From JBOGIG01 sp050742455 (lineage in GTDB: Bacteria > Actinomycetota > Acidimicrobiia > Acidimicrobiales > JBOGIG01): DNA of 12,736 bases. The notes beneath the pieces are model-generated. The model did not search any database and was not told the origin of the DNA. It saw nothing but the letters and a program-made list of their open reading frames with translations. The translations under genes were made by a program, and so were the position numbers. The stretch lies in the NCBI GenBank assembly GCA_050742455.1, contig JBOGIG010000101.1:1-12736 (forward strand), in the 5' to 3' direction. Position 1 is the stretch's first letter. Each line of letters starts with the position of its first letter. Below are positions 6,242-12,404 of the stretch, one piece after another.

Positions 6242-7260
6242 CCTCGGCCGGGTCCAGGAAGGGCGGTGGGGCGGTGGACGCCCGTGGGGGCGGGGCCGCC
6301 GGTGGGGCGGTGGACGCCCATGGGGGCGGGGTCGCCGATGGTGCAGGGGACGCCGGTGGGGGCGGTACCCCGAGCCCGGGGAGGATCGTGCTGATCGCCA
6401 CTCCGATCGGGAACCTGGGCGATCTCTCACCCCGGGCCATTCAGGCCCTGGCCGACGCCGATCTGCTCGCCTGTGAGGACACCCGACGGACCCGAGCCCT
6501 GCTGACCCACTGCGGCATCACGGCCAAGAAGCTCATGGCCTTGCACGAGCACAATGAGGTGGCCCAGTCCCAACGGGTCTTGGGCCTGGCCCGCGCCGGG
6601 CGCCAGGTCGGCGTGGTGAGCGATGCCGGCATGCCGGGGATATCGGATCCCGGCCAGCGTCTGGTTCAGGCCGCCCGGGAGGAGGGGATTGACGTGACCG
6701 TTATACCGGGACCCTCGGCAGTCCTGGCGGGTCTGGTGGCAAGCGGCCTGCCGACAGACCGCTTTGTGTTTGACGGCTTCCTCCCTCGCAAAGGGGCGGC
6801 CCGGGCCCGGGCCCTGGCTGAACTGGCCGGCCAGCCCAGGACCACTGTGATCTTCGAGGCCCCACACCGCATTGGGACGACCCTCAGCGATCTGGGCGCG
6901 GCGTGTGGGGCCCATCGCCGGGTGTGCGTCGCCCGAGAATTGACCAAGATGTTCGAGGAGGTATTCCAAGGCACCCTCGCCCAAGCCATAGCGTGGGCCG
7001 CGGCGAAGGATCCAAGGGGGGAATTCGTCCTAGTGCTATCCGGGGCGCCGGCGCCGGGCCCGGTGGATGACGAAGTCATAGTCGAGGCCCTCCAAGCGGC
7101 GATCGACGAGGGGAACACCGTGCGATCGGCGGTGGATCGGGTGTCTCATGACCTGTCGACACCCCGCCGGCGGGTCTACCAGCTGGCGCTCGGCTTCAAG
7201 CCGGCGCCCAGTGACCAGCCGGCGCCCAGTGACCAGCCGGCGCCGGTATCAGCTGGTTGA
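6238..7260 (+). CDS. rsmI: 16S rRNA (cytidine(1402)-2'-O)-methyltransferase RsmI, with possible repeat-built N-terminal extension
   Basis: 2'-O-methylates C1402 in the 16S rRNA decoding centre using SAM. The tetrapyrrole-methylase fold is complete: LIATPIGNLGDLSPRA at the start of the domain, CEDTRRTRALL, SDAGMPGISDPG (SAM-binding loop), VIPGPSAVLAGLVASGLP, FDGFLPRKG and FEAPHRI. The start is uncertain. TTG 6238 overlaps the DUF192 stop (TTGA), has GGAG 8 nt upstream and gives 340 residues with about 50 Gly/Ala-rich residues made of 12-residue repeats. GTG 6388 begins at the conserved domain (290 residues, the usual length), but its GGGGAGG is only 3 nt away. The C-terminus ends in a repeated PAPSDQ. 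The gene overlaps the convergent abrB-like gene by 12 bp. Enzyme identity is firm; the N-terminus is not. Confidence 0.9.
   Translation: MTSAGSRKGGGAVDARGGGAAGGAVDAHGGGVADGAGDAGGGGTPSPGRIVLIATPIGNLGDLSPRAIQALADADLLACEDTRRTRALLTHCGITAKKLMALHEHNEVAQSQRVLGLARAGRQVGVVSDAGMPGISDPGQRLVQAAREEGIDVTVIPGPSAVLAGLVASGLPTDRFVFDGFLPRKGAARARALAELAGQPRTTVIFEAPHRIGTTLSDLGAACGAHRRVCVARELTKMFEEVFQGTLAQAIAWAAAKDPRGEFVLVLSGAPAPGPVDDEVIVEALQAAIDEGNTVRSAVDRVSHDLSTPRRRVYQLALGFKPAPSDQPAPSDQPAPVSAG
6268..6375 (+). repeat. 36-bp tandem repeat, two good copies and one decayed
   Basis: Units are 6268-6303, 6304-6339 and a decayed third at 6340-6375. Units 1 and 2 differ at three bases only. In the rsmI frame each unit is a 12-residue Gly/Ala-rich block beginning GAVDA. 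All three differences are transitions at codon position 2 (Arg/His, Ala/Val, Gly/Asp), so there is no sign of selection to keep the protein sequence. Confidence 0.85.
7201..7244 (+). repeat. 18-bp tandem repeat at the rsmI 3' end
   Basis: Two perfect copies of CCGGCGCCCAGTGACCAG (7201-7218, 7219-7236) and a partial third (CCGGCGCC, 7237-7244). In frame it encodes PAPSDQ twice and then PAP, just before the RsmI stop. Confidence 0.9.
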
Positions 7261-7500
7261 GTCCGTCAACTCCTTGAGGCAGGACTTGCACACCGTTCGC
7301 CCCTTGAAACTGTCCAGGTCCTCGGTGGACTGGCAGAACAGGCAGGCGGATTCCTGCTTGCGCAGGACTATGGCTCCGGCCTCGGTCGAAACGTCGATGG
7401 CGTCTCCCGCCTTGATGTCAAAATGCCGGCGTAACTCAACCGGTATGACGATTCGCCCCAAGTGGTCTATGTGGCGGGCCATCCCAGTCTGTTGTGCCAT
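7249..7500 (-). CDS. AbrB/SpoVT-family regulator with C-terminal four-cysteine zinc-ribbon-like tail
   Basis: An 83-residue transition-state-regulator-type protein. Residues 5-48 form a swapped-hairpin AbrB domain: TGMARHIDHLGRIVIPVELRR matches the AbrB DNA-binding core, followed by GDAIDVSTEAGAIVLRK. In place of the usual AbrB oligomerisation tail there is C53-x2-C56 ... C71-x2-C74, spacing that suggests a small zinc ribbon. It should act as a DNA-binding dimer or tetramer; targets are unknown. The start at ATG 7500 has GAGGTG 7 nt upstream and is well supported. It is divergent from metG with a 38-bp gap and convergent with rsmI, which it overlaps by 12 bp. The opposite-strand position between rsmI and metG is the same as that of abrB in Bacillus subtilis. 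Confidence 0.88.
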   Translation of the reverse strand: MAQQTGMARHIDHLGRIVIPVELRRHFDIKAGDAIDVSTEAGAIVLRKQESACLFCQSTEDLDSFKGRTVCKSCLKELTDSTS

Positions 7501-7525
7501 TTCCTCTCACCTCTCTAAGCATCGG

Positions 7526-7531
7526 TAGCCT
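7526..7531 (+). promoter_or_regulatory. putative -10 element (TAGCCT) of a leaderless metG promoter, possibly shared with abrB-like gene
   Basis: TAGCCT, 7 nt, then the metG GTG at 7539; sequence and spacing are identical to ychF. The surrounding GTAGCCTAC is nearly palindromic, so the other strand reads TAGGCT at 7532-7527. That could drive the abrB-like gene with a leader of about 20 nt that contains its Shine-Dalgarno sequence. Confidence 0.5.
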
Positions 7532-7538
7532 ACGGACC

Positions 7539-9056
7539 GTGGCCCGCTTCTTTTTGACTACCCCGATCTATTATGTAAATGACGCACCCCATGCTGGTCA
7601 CGCCTACACGATGGTGGCGGCTGACGCCTTGTCCCGTTGGCATCGCCAAGCTGGCGATACGGTCATGCTGCTGACCGGAACCGACGAGCACGGCCTCAAG
7701 GTTGCCCAGGCTGCAGAGTCTAACGGGGTAAGTCCCAAAGTCTGGTCGGACCAGATGTCGGAGCGCTTCCGCACCACGTGGGACCTGCTCGACATCGACT
7801 ACGACGATTTCATCCGCACCACCGAAGAGCGTCACCACGTGGCGGTGAAGGCCTTTCTCCAGGCCGTGTATGACAACGGCTTCATCCAGGCCGGGCTGTA
7901 CAAGGGCCTGTACTGCGTAGCCTGTGAGGCTTACTACGGCCCATCCGAGCTGGTGGCGGGCAATTGCCCTATTCATGACCGGCCGGTGGAAGAGGTCGAG
8001 GAGGAGAACTACTTCTTTCGGCTGAGCGCCTTTCAGGACCGCCTGGTCCAGTGGTACGAGACCATGCCCGAGGCGGTTATGCCCGCGGCCAAGCGCAACG
8101 AGGCGCTGGGATTCATCCGGGGTGGGCTGGAAGATATTTCTATTACCCGTACTTCGATCGACTGGGGAGTACAGGTCCCCTGGGACCACAAGCACGTCTT
8201 TTACGTGTGGTACGACGCCCTCATCAACTACGTAACCGCCATCGGCTACGGCGCCGATCCGCAGCGCTTCGAGCAGTGGTGGCCCGCTGTGCATCACCTC
8301 GTGGGCAAGGACATCTTGCGCTTCCACTGCGTGTGGTGGCCCGCGATGTGCATGGCGGCCGGGATCGATCCCCCGGCCCACGTGTTCGTCCATGGGTGGC
8401 TGCTGGTGGGCGGGGAGAAGATGGCCAAGTCCAAGTTGAACCAGATACTGCCAGCCGATCTGGTGGAAGAGTTCGGCGTCGATGCCACCCGCTATCACCT
8501 GTTGCGCGACACGACGCTCGGTGCGGACGGGGACTTCACCTACGAGACCATCCTGGCCCGCTACAACGCCGATCTGGCGAACAATTTTGGCAATCTGGCG
8601 TCCCGGGTGACCACGGTGGTGGAGCGAAAGTGCGCCGCGGTGGGCCCTGCTCCCCGGTCGGCGCTCGATTCCAAACTGGCGGAGGCAGCGGCCGAGGCGG
8701 TCCGGGACTCCGCCCTGGCCTGGGCGCGCTTTGCACCCCAGGATGCCCTCGAGGCGACTTGGAGGCTGATCCGGGCCACCAACGCCGAGTTGGAGATTGC
8801 CGAGCCATGGAAGGCCGATCCTGGCCCCGAGGTGGATGCCATCATGGGCGACGCCCTGGAGGCCCTGCGCATCGTGGCCGTCCTGGCTTGGCCGGCCATG
8901 CCCAAAGCGTGTGACGCCCTATGGGCCCGCATCGGCCTTGCCGGCTCGCCGGCCGATGAATCACTGGAAGTGGCCACCCGGTGGGGCGGCTACCCCGGGG
9001 GCCTGGCCGTGGGGCGGAGCGAGCCCCTGTTCCCCCGCAAGAAGGCCCAACCCTGA
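7539..9056 (+). CDS. metG: methionyl-tRNA synthetase
   Basis: Charges tRNA-Met with methionine in the cytoplasm; essential. It is a class I synthetase of 505 residues. The HIGH motif is HAGH (18-21) within FFLTTPIYYVNDAPHAGHAY, and the KMSKS loop is KMAKS (294-298). The connective-peptide zinc knuckle reads C126-x2-C129 ... C143-x2-H146, with His as fourth ligand. TGTDEHGLK and the C-terminal helical anticodon-binding domain (NADLANNFGNLASRV onward) are present. There is no C-terminal EMAP-type tRNA-binding domain, as in other actinobacterial MetG of about 510 residues. I chose GTG 7539 because TAGCCT lies 7 nt upstream and the protein then begins MARFFLTTPIYY; a GTG at 7494 is in frame but sits inside the abrB-like start. 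Its TGA shares one base with the tatD ATG. Confidence 0.96.
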   Translation: MARFFLTTPIYYVNDAPHAGHAYTMVAADALSRWHRQAGDTVMLLTGTDEHGLKVAQAAESNGVSPKVWSDQMSERFRTTWDLLDIDYDDFIRTTEERHHVAVKAFLQAVYDNGFIQAGLYKGLYCVACEAYYGPSELVAGNCPIHDRPVEEVEEENYFFRLSAFQDRLVQWYETMPEAVMPAAKRNEALGFIRGGLEDISITRTSIDWGVQVPWDHKHVFYVWYDALINYVTAIGYGADPQRFEQWWPAVHHLVGKDILRFHCVWWPAMCMAAGIDPPAHVFVHGWLLVGGEKMAKSKLNQILPADLVEEFGVDATRYHLLRDTTLGADGDFTYETILARYNADLANNFGNLASRVTTVVERKCAAVGPAPRSALDSKLAEAAAEAVRDSALAWARFAPQDALEATWRLIRATNAELEIAEPWKADPGPEVDAIMGDALEALRIVAVLAWPAMPKACDALWARIGLAGSPADESLEVATRWGGYPGGLAVGRSEPLFPRKKAQP

Positions 9057-9898
9057 TGTGGACCGACTCCCACTGTCACCTTCAAGACGAATCAGATGTA
9101 GCCGGCGTCCTGGCCCAGGCGGCGGAGGCCGATGTCGTCCGCATGGTCTGCATCGGCACCGATCTGGACCAGTCCCGTCGGGCACTGGCTCTGGCTCTGG
9201 CATCCTCGGCCGAGGCCAACCCTGTCGGGTCTGGATCCGGGCTCGGGCGGAGATCGGAAGGTGAAGCGCCGGCGCCCGGTCCGGTCCGGGTGTGGGCCAG
9301 CGTTGGGCTTCATCCCCACCGGGCCGGCGATGACCTGGCGCCATTGGTCCGATATCTCCAGGACCTTTCGGAACCGGACCGGCGCCGGGTGGTGGCCATA
9401 GGGGAGTGCGGCCTCGACTACCACTACGAGTTCTCCCCTCGCCCAGCCCAACGAGAGGCGTTCGCCCGCCAGGTGGCCCTGGCCCGGGAGCACGGGCTGG
9501 CCCTGGTCATCCACACCCGAGAGGCGTGGGACGACACCTTCGCCGTGCTCGAATCCGAGGGCGTACCGGAGCGAACCGTGTTCCACTGCTTTACCGGTGG
9601 GACCGAGGAAGCCCGGCGCTGCCTTAACATCGGCGCCTGGTTGTCCTTCAGTGGCATCGTCACGTTCAAGAACGCCCCAGAAGTTCGGGCCGCCGCCGCC
9701 CTGTGCCCGCTCGACCGCCTGCTGGTCGAAACCGATGCTCCCTACTTGACGCCGGTACCCCACCGGGGAAAGCCCAACACACCTCACCTGGTACCTCTGG
9801 TGGGTCAGGCAGTGGCCGACGCCCGCCGGGTGCCCGTCGAGGTGGTGGCGCAGGCCACGTGGGCTGCGGCCGATGAGGTGTTCCGCTTTGACCAGTAG
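9056..9898 (+). CDS. tatD: TatD-family metal-dependent DNase/hydrolase
   Basis: A TIM-barrel metal-dependent hydrolase; E. coli TatD is a 3'-5' exonuclease linked to DNA repair, and related proteins remove D-aminoacyl groups. All metal ligands are present: H6-x-H8 (DSHCHL), Glu117 (GECGLDYH), His153 (VIHTREA), His177 (FHCFTGG) and Asp227 (VETDAPYL). Length is 280 residues against a usual 255-265; the excess is a low-complexity insertion at about 51-76 (GSGSGLGRR, EAPAPGP) before the WASVGLHPH strand. ATG 9056 overlaps the metG stop (TGATG), so translation is probably coupled; the frame runs further upstream within metG but without conservation. The metG-tatD pairing is very widespread. Confidence 0.93.
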   Translation: MWTDSHCHLQDESDVAGVLAQAAEADVVRMVCIGTDLDQSRRALALALASSAEANPVGSGSGLGRRSEGEAPAPGPVRVWASVGLHPHRAGDDLAPLVRYLQDLSEPDRRRVVAIGECGLDYHYEFSPRPAQREAFARQVALAREHGLALVIHTREAWDDTFAVLESEGVPERTVFHCFTGGTEEARRCLNIGAWLSFSGIVTFKNAPEVRAAAALCPLDRLLVETDAPYLTPVPHRGKPNTPHLVPLVGQAVADARRVPVEVVAQATWAAADEVFRFDQ

Positions 9899-9928
9899 AG
9901 CCCGCCCGACAAGGCGGTAACCACTCGG

Positions 9929-9950
9929 GTCACTTGCGAGTCACTTGCGG
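9929..9950 (+). repeat. tandem 11-bp direct repeat upstream of the DPBB operon
   Basis: GTCACTTGCG occurs at 9929-9938 and 9940-9949 (units GTCACTTGCGA and GTCACTTGCGG). The second copy overlaps the putative -35 element, which makes it a candidate operator; function is unproven. Confidence 0.7.
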
Positions 9951-9973
9951 GTTGCCCGGAGGCTGTCTAGGGT
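9945..9973 (+). promoter_or_regulatory. putative promoter of the DPBB-ksgA-ispE operon
   Basis: TTGCGG (9945-9950), a 17-bp spacer and TAGGGT (9968-9973) form a reasonable vegetative-type promoter in the 105-bp gap after tatD. Transcription would start near 9980 and give a leader of about 24 nt without a Shine-Dalgarno sequence. This leader holds two tandem TAGTTCCTC copies (9984-10001) followed by CCAGT. Confidence 0.4.
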
Positions 9974-10003
9974 CAAGGTCGCCTAGTTCCTCTAGTTCCT
10001 CCA

Positions 10004-10642
10004 GTGTCCTGGTCCCTAGCGAAGGAAGCACTTCTGAGGCAAGACAACGCGCTGGGGCGGCGGTTGGCGGTGGCGCTGTGTCTGTGCGTCATACTGCTGG
10101 TGGCTCCGCTCGTCCTCCTGCGAACCAACCGAAGTGCGGTGTCGCTTGGCTTGGCGACGAGCCGCACCCCAACAGGTCACGGCGCAGCCGCGGGCCCAGG
10201 GTCGCGTTCGCGCCCCTCCGGGGTGAGCTTTCTGGCTTGGATCGACTCGGCTGCTCCCGCCGCCGTGCTGGTGTCAGGTTCGATCCCGCCACCTTCTCGC
10301 CTTCCCAAGGAGGGAACGGCGCCGGCCGGCCCGGCGGGCCAGTCCAGCACCGGCCCGGCCGACCCTGTGGCCGAGGTCACGACCACCACTGCGCCCCGCA
10401 CTCACAGCGAGGTTGGACCGGCGTCGTGGTACGCCATCCGGCCTGGAACCTGTGCCCATCCCTATCTGCCGTTCGGCACCGACGTGCTGGTGACCAACCT
10501 GGACAACGGCAGGCAGGCCCATTGCGTGGTCGATGACCGGGGACCCTACGTGCCGGGACGGATCATCGACTTGTCCAAAGCCGTGTTCGCCGAGCTGGCC
10601 TCCACGAGGTCGGGATTGATTGAGGTCAGACTGAACTGGTGA
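10004..10642 (+). CDS. membrane-anchored RlpA-like double-psi beta-barrel (DPBB) protein
   Basis: A 212-residue envelope protein. It has a basic N-terminus, one hydrophobic segment (about 21-39, LAVALCLCVILLVAPLVLL) acting as anchor or signal, a Pro/Ala/Gly/Ser/Thr-rich linker (about 40-137), and a C-terminal DPBB domain (138-212): GPASWYA, LPFGTDVLVTNLDNGR, DDRGPYVPGRIIDLSKA. Asp178 in DRGP matches the catalytic Asp of the RlpA lytic transglycosylase. The GExY/F segment that supplies the acidic partner in RlpA is deleted; a short loop with Cys150 replaces it, and Cys150 may pair with Cys174. Peptidoglycan or sugar binding is thus more certain than glycan cleavage. It lies where Mycobacterium has rpfB and Bacillus yabE. 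The GTG start is the first sensible one and lacks a ribosome site; later in-frame starts near the hydrophobic segment are possible. The stop overlaps the ksgA start (GTGA). Confidence 0.85.
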   Translation: MSWSLAKEALLRQDNALGRRLAVALCLCVILLVAPLVLLRTNRSAVSLGLATSRTPTGHGAAAGPGSRSRPSGVSFLAWIDSAAPAAVLVSGSIPPPSRLPKEGTAPAGPAGQSSTGPADPVAEVTTTTAPRTHSEVGPASWYAIRPGTCAHPYLPFGTDVLVTNLDNGRQAHCVVDDRGPYVPGRIIDLSKAVFAELASTRSGLIEVRLNW

Positions 10643-11469
10643 ACCTCAGCGGGACGGAGATCTCGGATCTCATGAACCGGTACGGGATCAAGCCCAGCAG
10701 GGCGCTGGGCCAGAACTTCGTCGTTGACCCCAACACCATCGACCGCATCGTGCGCCTGGCCGGGATCAGGGCCGCCGATCGGGTCGTGGAGATCGGGGCC
10801 GGGTTGGGGTCGCTTACCCTGGGCCTCGCCTCCACGGGAGCCCGGGTAGTGGCCATCGAGCTCGACCGCCGGCTGGTGGGCGTCCTCGATGAAACGGTGG
10901 TCCCGACCGGGGTGAAGGTAATCCACGGTGATGCCATGACGCTGGATTGGGAGAACGTCCTTGGTGGGGATGGCCAGGAATGGAAGCTGGTGGCCAACCT
11001 GCCCTACAACATCGCCACCCCGTTGCTGATCGGCCTGTTGGAAGGGGTTCCCCGCATCGTCGAAATGTTGGTCATGGTGCAAAAGGAAGTGGGCGAGCGC
11101 CTGGTGGCCGGCGTCGACCAGACCGGCTACGGCGCGGTGTCGGTCAAGATGGCGTATTGGGCCGAGGCCAAACTGGCCGGTCGGGTTCCCGCCTCGGTGT
11201 TCGTACCCCGGCCCAAGGTCGACTCGGTGCTGGTGTCAGTCAAGCGCCGTGACCCGATTGATCCTCTTGATCCACACGGCGGTTACGAGCGACTGTTCAC
11301 CCTGGTCAGGGCGGGATTTGCCCACCGGCGCCAGATGCTGCGCCGGTCGCTTCACGGACTGGTCTCAGCCGAAGAGTTCGCCGCCGCCGAGGTCAGGGGC
11401 CAGGATCGGGCCGAGGACCTCGATCTATCGGCCTGGACTCGCCTGGCTCGTGTCGTGGAACTCCGGTGA
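10639..11469 (+). CDS. ksgA: 16S rRNA (adenine(1518)-N6/adenine(1519)-N6)-dimethyltransferase
   Basis: Dimethylates A1518 and A1519 in helix 45 of 16S rRNA during late small-subunit assembly, with SAM; its loss confers kasugamycin resistance. Length is 276 residues, as usual. The Rossmann methyltransferase motifs are all visible: YGIKPSRALGQNFVVD at the N-terminus, motif I EIGAGLGSLTL from Glu51, acidic Glu in VVAIELD, HGDAM (96-100) and the catalytic motif IV NLPYN (120-124). QKEVGERLVA and VFVPRPKVDSVLV follow. GTG 10639 overlaps the upstream stop (GTGA); ATG 10672 is a possible alternative but would cut the conserved N-terminal helix. It is coupled in the same way to ispE downstream. Confidence 0.96.
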   Translation: MNLSGTEISDLMNRYGIKPSRALGQNFVVDPNTIDRIVRLAGIRAADRVVEIGAGLGSLTLGLASTGARVVAIELDRRLVGVLDETVVPTGVKVIHGDAMTLDWENVLGGDGQEWKLVANLPYNIATPLLIGLLEGVPRIVEMLVMVQKEVGERLVAGVDQTGYGAVSVKMAYWAEAKLAGRVPASVFVPRPKVDSVLVSVKRRDPIDPLDPHGGYERLFTLVRAGFAHRRQMLRRSLHGLVSAEEFAAAEVRGQDRAEDLDLSAWTRLARVVELR

Positions 11470-12374
11470 GCCAGGGGAACCGGGACCGACCAGCGGGGCC
11501 AAGTCTCGGACATGGCGGAGAGGGGGCCCAGCCCGACCACCGCCGGCCCGACGACCGCCGGGGAGGCCATTATGAGAAGGCTCGGGCCAAGTTGACCCAT
11601 TCGCTCAAGATCGTGGGCCGAAGACCTGACGGTTTCCACTTGATCGACGCGGAAATGATGACCCTCGACTTCGCAGATGGGTTGGCATTTGGTCGCGGTG
11701 ACGGACTCGAGGTCACCGACTTGATCCGGACTTCCACCGGGCGGGCGGAGTCCATTCCGCTCGGACCGGAGAACCTGATCAACAAGGCGCTCGGCTTGCT
11801 GGGGCGCAAGAGCCTGGTCCACCTGGACAAGCGGATCCCCACTGGGGCCGGATTGGGCGGCGGATCGGCCGACGCCGCCGCAGTGTTGCGCTGGGGTGAC
11901 TGTGGCGACCTGGAATTGGCCGCCGGAGTAGGCGCCGACGTGCCGTTCTGCCTGGTGGGGGGCCGGGCCAGGGTAACCGGCATCGGTGAGATCGTCGAAC
12001 CTCTGGCTTTCGAGCAGCGGTACTTCGTGCTGCTGGTTCCTCCCTTGCGCCTCTCCACGCCGGCCGTGTACTCGGCCTGGGATCAGATGGGCAGTCCGGC
12101 CCATGGGCGCAATGACCTGGAGCCGGCTGCCGTGGCCGTCGAGCCCCGTATGCAGGCATGGAAGGAGGCCCTGGGCCAGTTGACCGGCCTGGAGCCCACC
12201 TTGGCCGGAAGCGGGTCCACGTGGTTCGTCGACGTCGGCGACCCGGGTAGGTGGCCGGGCGACGATGCCGTGGAGCACTTGGCCTGGCAGGGTGCGCTGT
12301 TGATCAGGGCCCGTACGGAACCGGCGGGGGAGGGCCACCCGGCGAAAGAGGACTACCCGGCAGAAGAGGACTAA
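11466..12374 (+). CDS. ispE: 4-diphosphocytidyl-2-C-methyl-D-erythritol kinase
   Basis: Phosphorylates CDP-methylerythritol in the MEP pathway to isopentenyl diphosphate. It is a GHMP kinase of 302 residues. AKLTHSLKIVGRRPDGFH carries the catalytic Lys42 and the family's RxDGfH; PTGAGLGGGSADAAA (125-139) is the ATP-binding loop; GADVPFCL has catalytic Asp158; TLAGSGSTWF near the end is GHMP motif 3. Two oddities stand out. Residues 1-37 are a hydrophilic, probably disordered extension with no other usable start, because GTG 11466 (overlapping the ksgA stop as GTGA) is the only one before Lys42. The stretch between the ATP loop and Asp158 is shorter than in E. coli. The C-terminus ends in a duplicated six-residue block (HPAKED, YPAEED). 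Synteny with ksgA supports the call. Confidence 0.93.
   Translation: MSQGNRDRPAGPSLGHGGEGAQPDHRRPDDRRGGHYEKARAKLTHSLKIVGRRPDGFHLIDAEMMTLDFADGLAFGRGDGLEVTDLIRTSTGRAESIPLGPENLINKALGLLGRKSLVHLDKRIPTGAGLGGGSADAAAVLRWGDCGDLELAAGVGADVPFCLVGGRARVTGIGEIVEPLAFEQRYFVLLVPPLRLSTPAVYSAWDQMGSPAHGRNDLEPAAVAVEPRMQAWKEALGQLTGLEPTLAGSGSTWFVDVGDPGRWPGDDAVEHLAWQGALLIRARTEPAGEGHPAKEDYPAEED
12336..12371 (+). repeat. 18-bp tandem duplication at the ispE 3' end
   Basis: Copies at 12336-12353 and 12354-12371 share CACCCGGCGAAAGAGGAC with three substitutions, and lie directly before the stop codon. They encode HPAKED and YPAEED. Confidence 0.85.
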
Positions 12375-12404
12375 GGGTGGGGGAAAGCCGAGGGGGTGGG
12401 CTGC

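Noticed and set aside
7530..8498. 322-codon minus-strand open frame across metG
   Set aside because: Antisense to the intact catalytic domain of metG; no domain signature of its own.
11572..11574. ATG as an alternative ispE start
   Set aside because: It is out of frame with the IspE coding sequence.
11352..12338. 328-codon minus-strand open frame across ksgA end and ispE
   Set aside because: Antisense shadow of two recognised enzymes.
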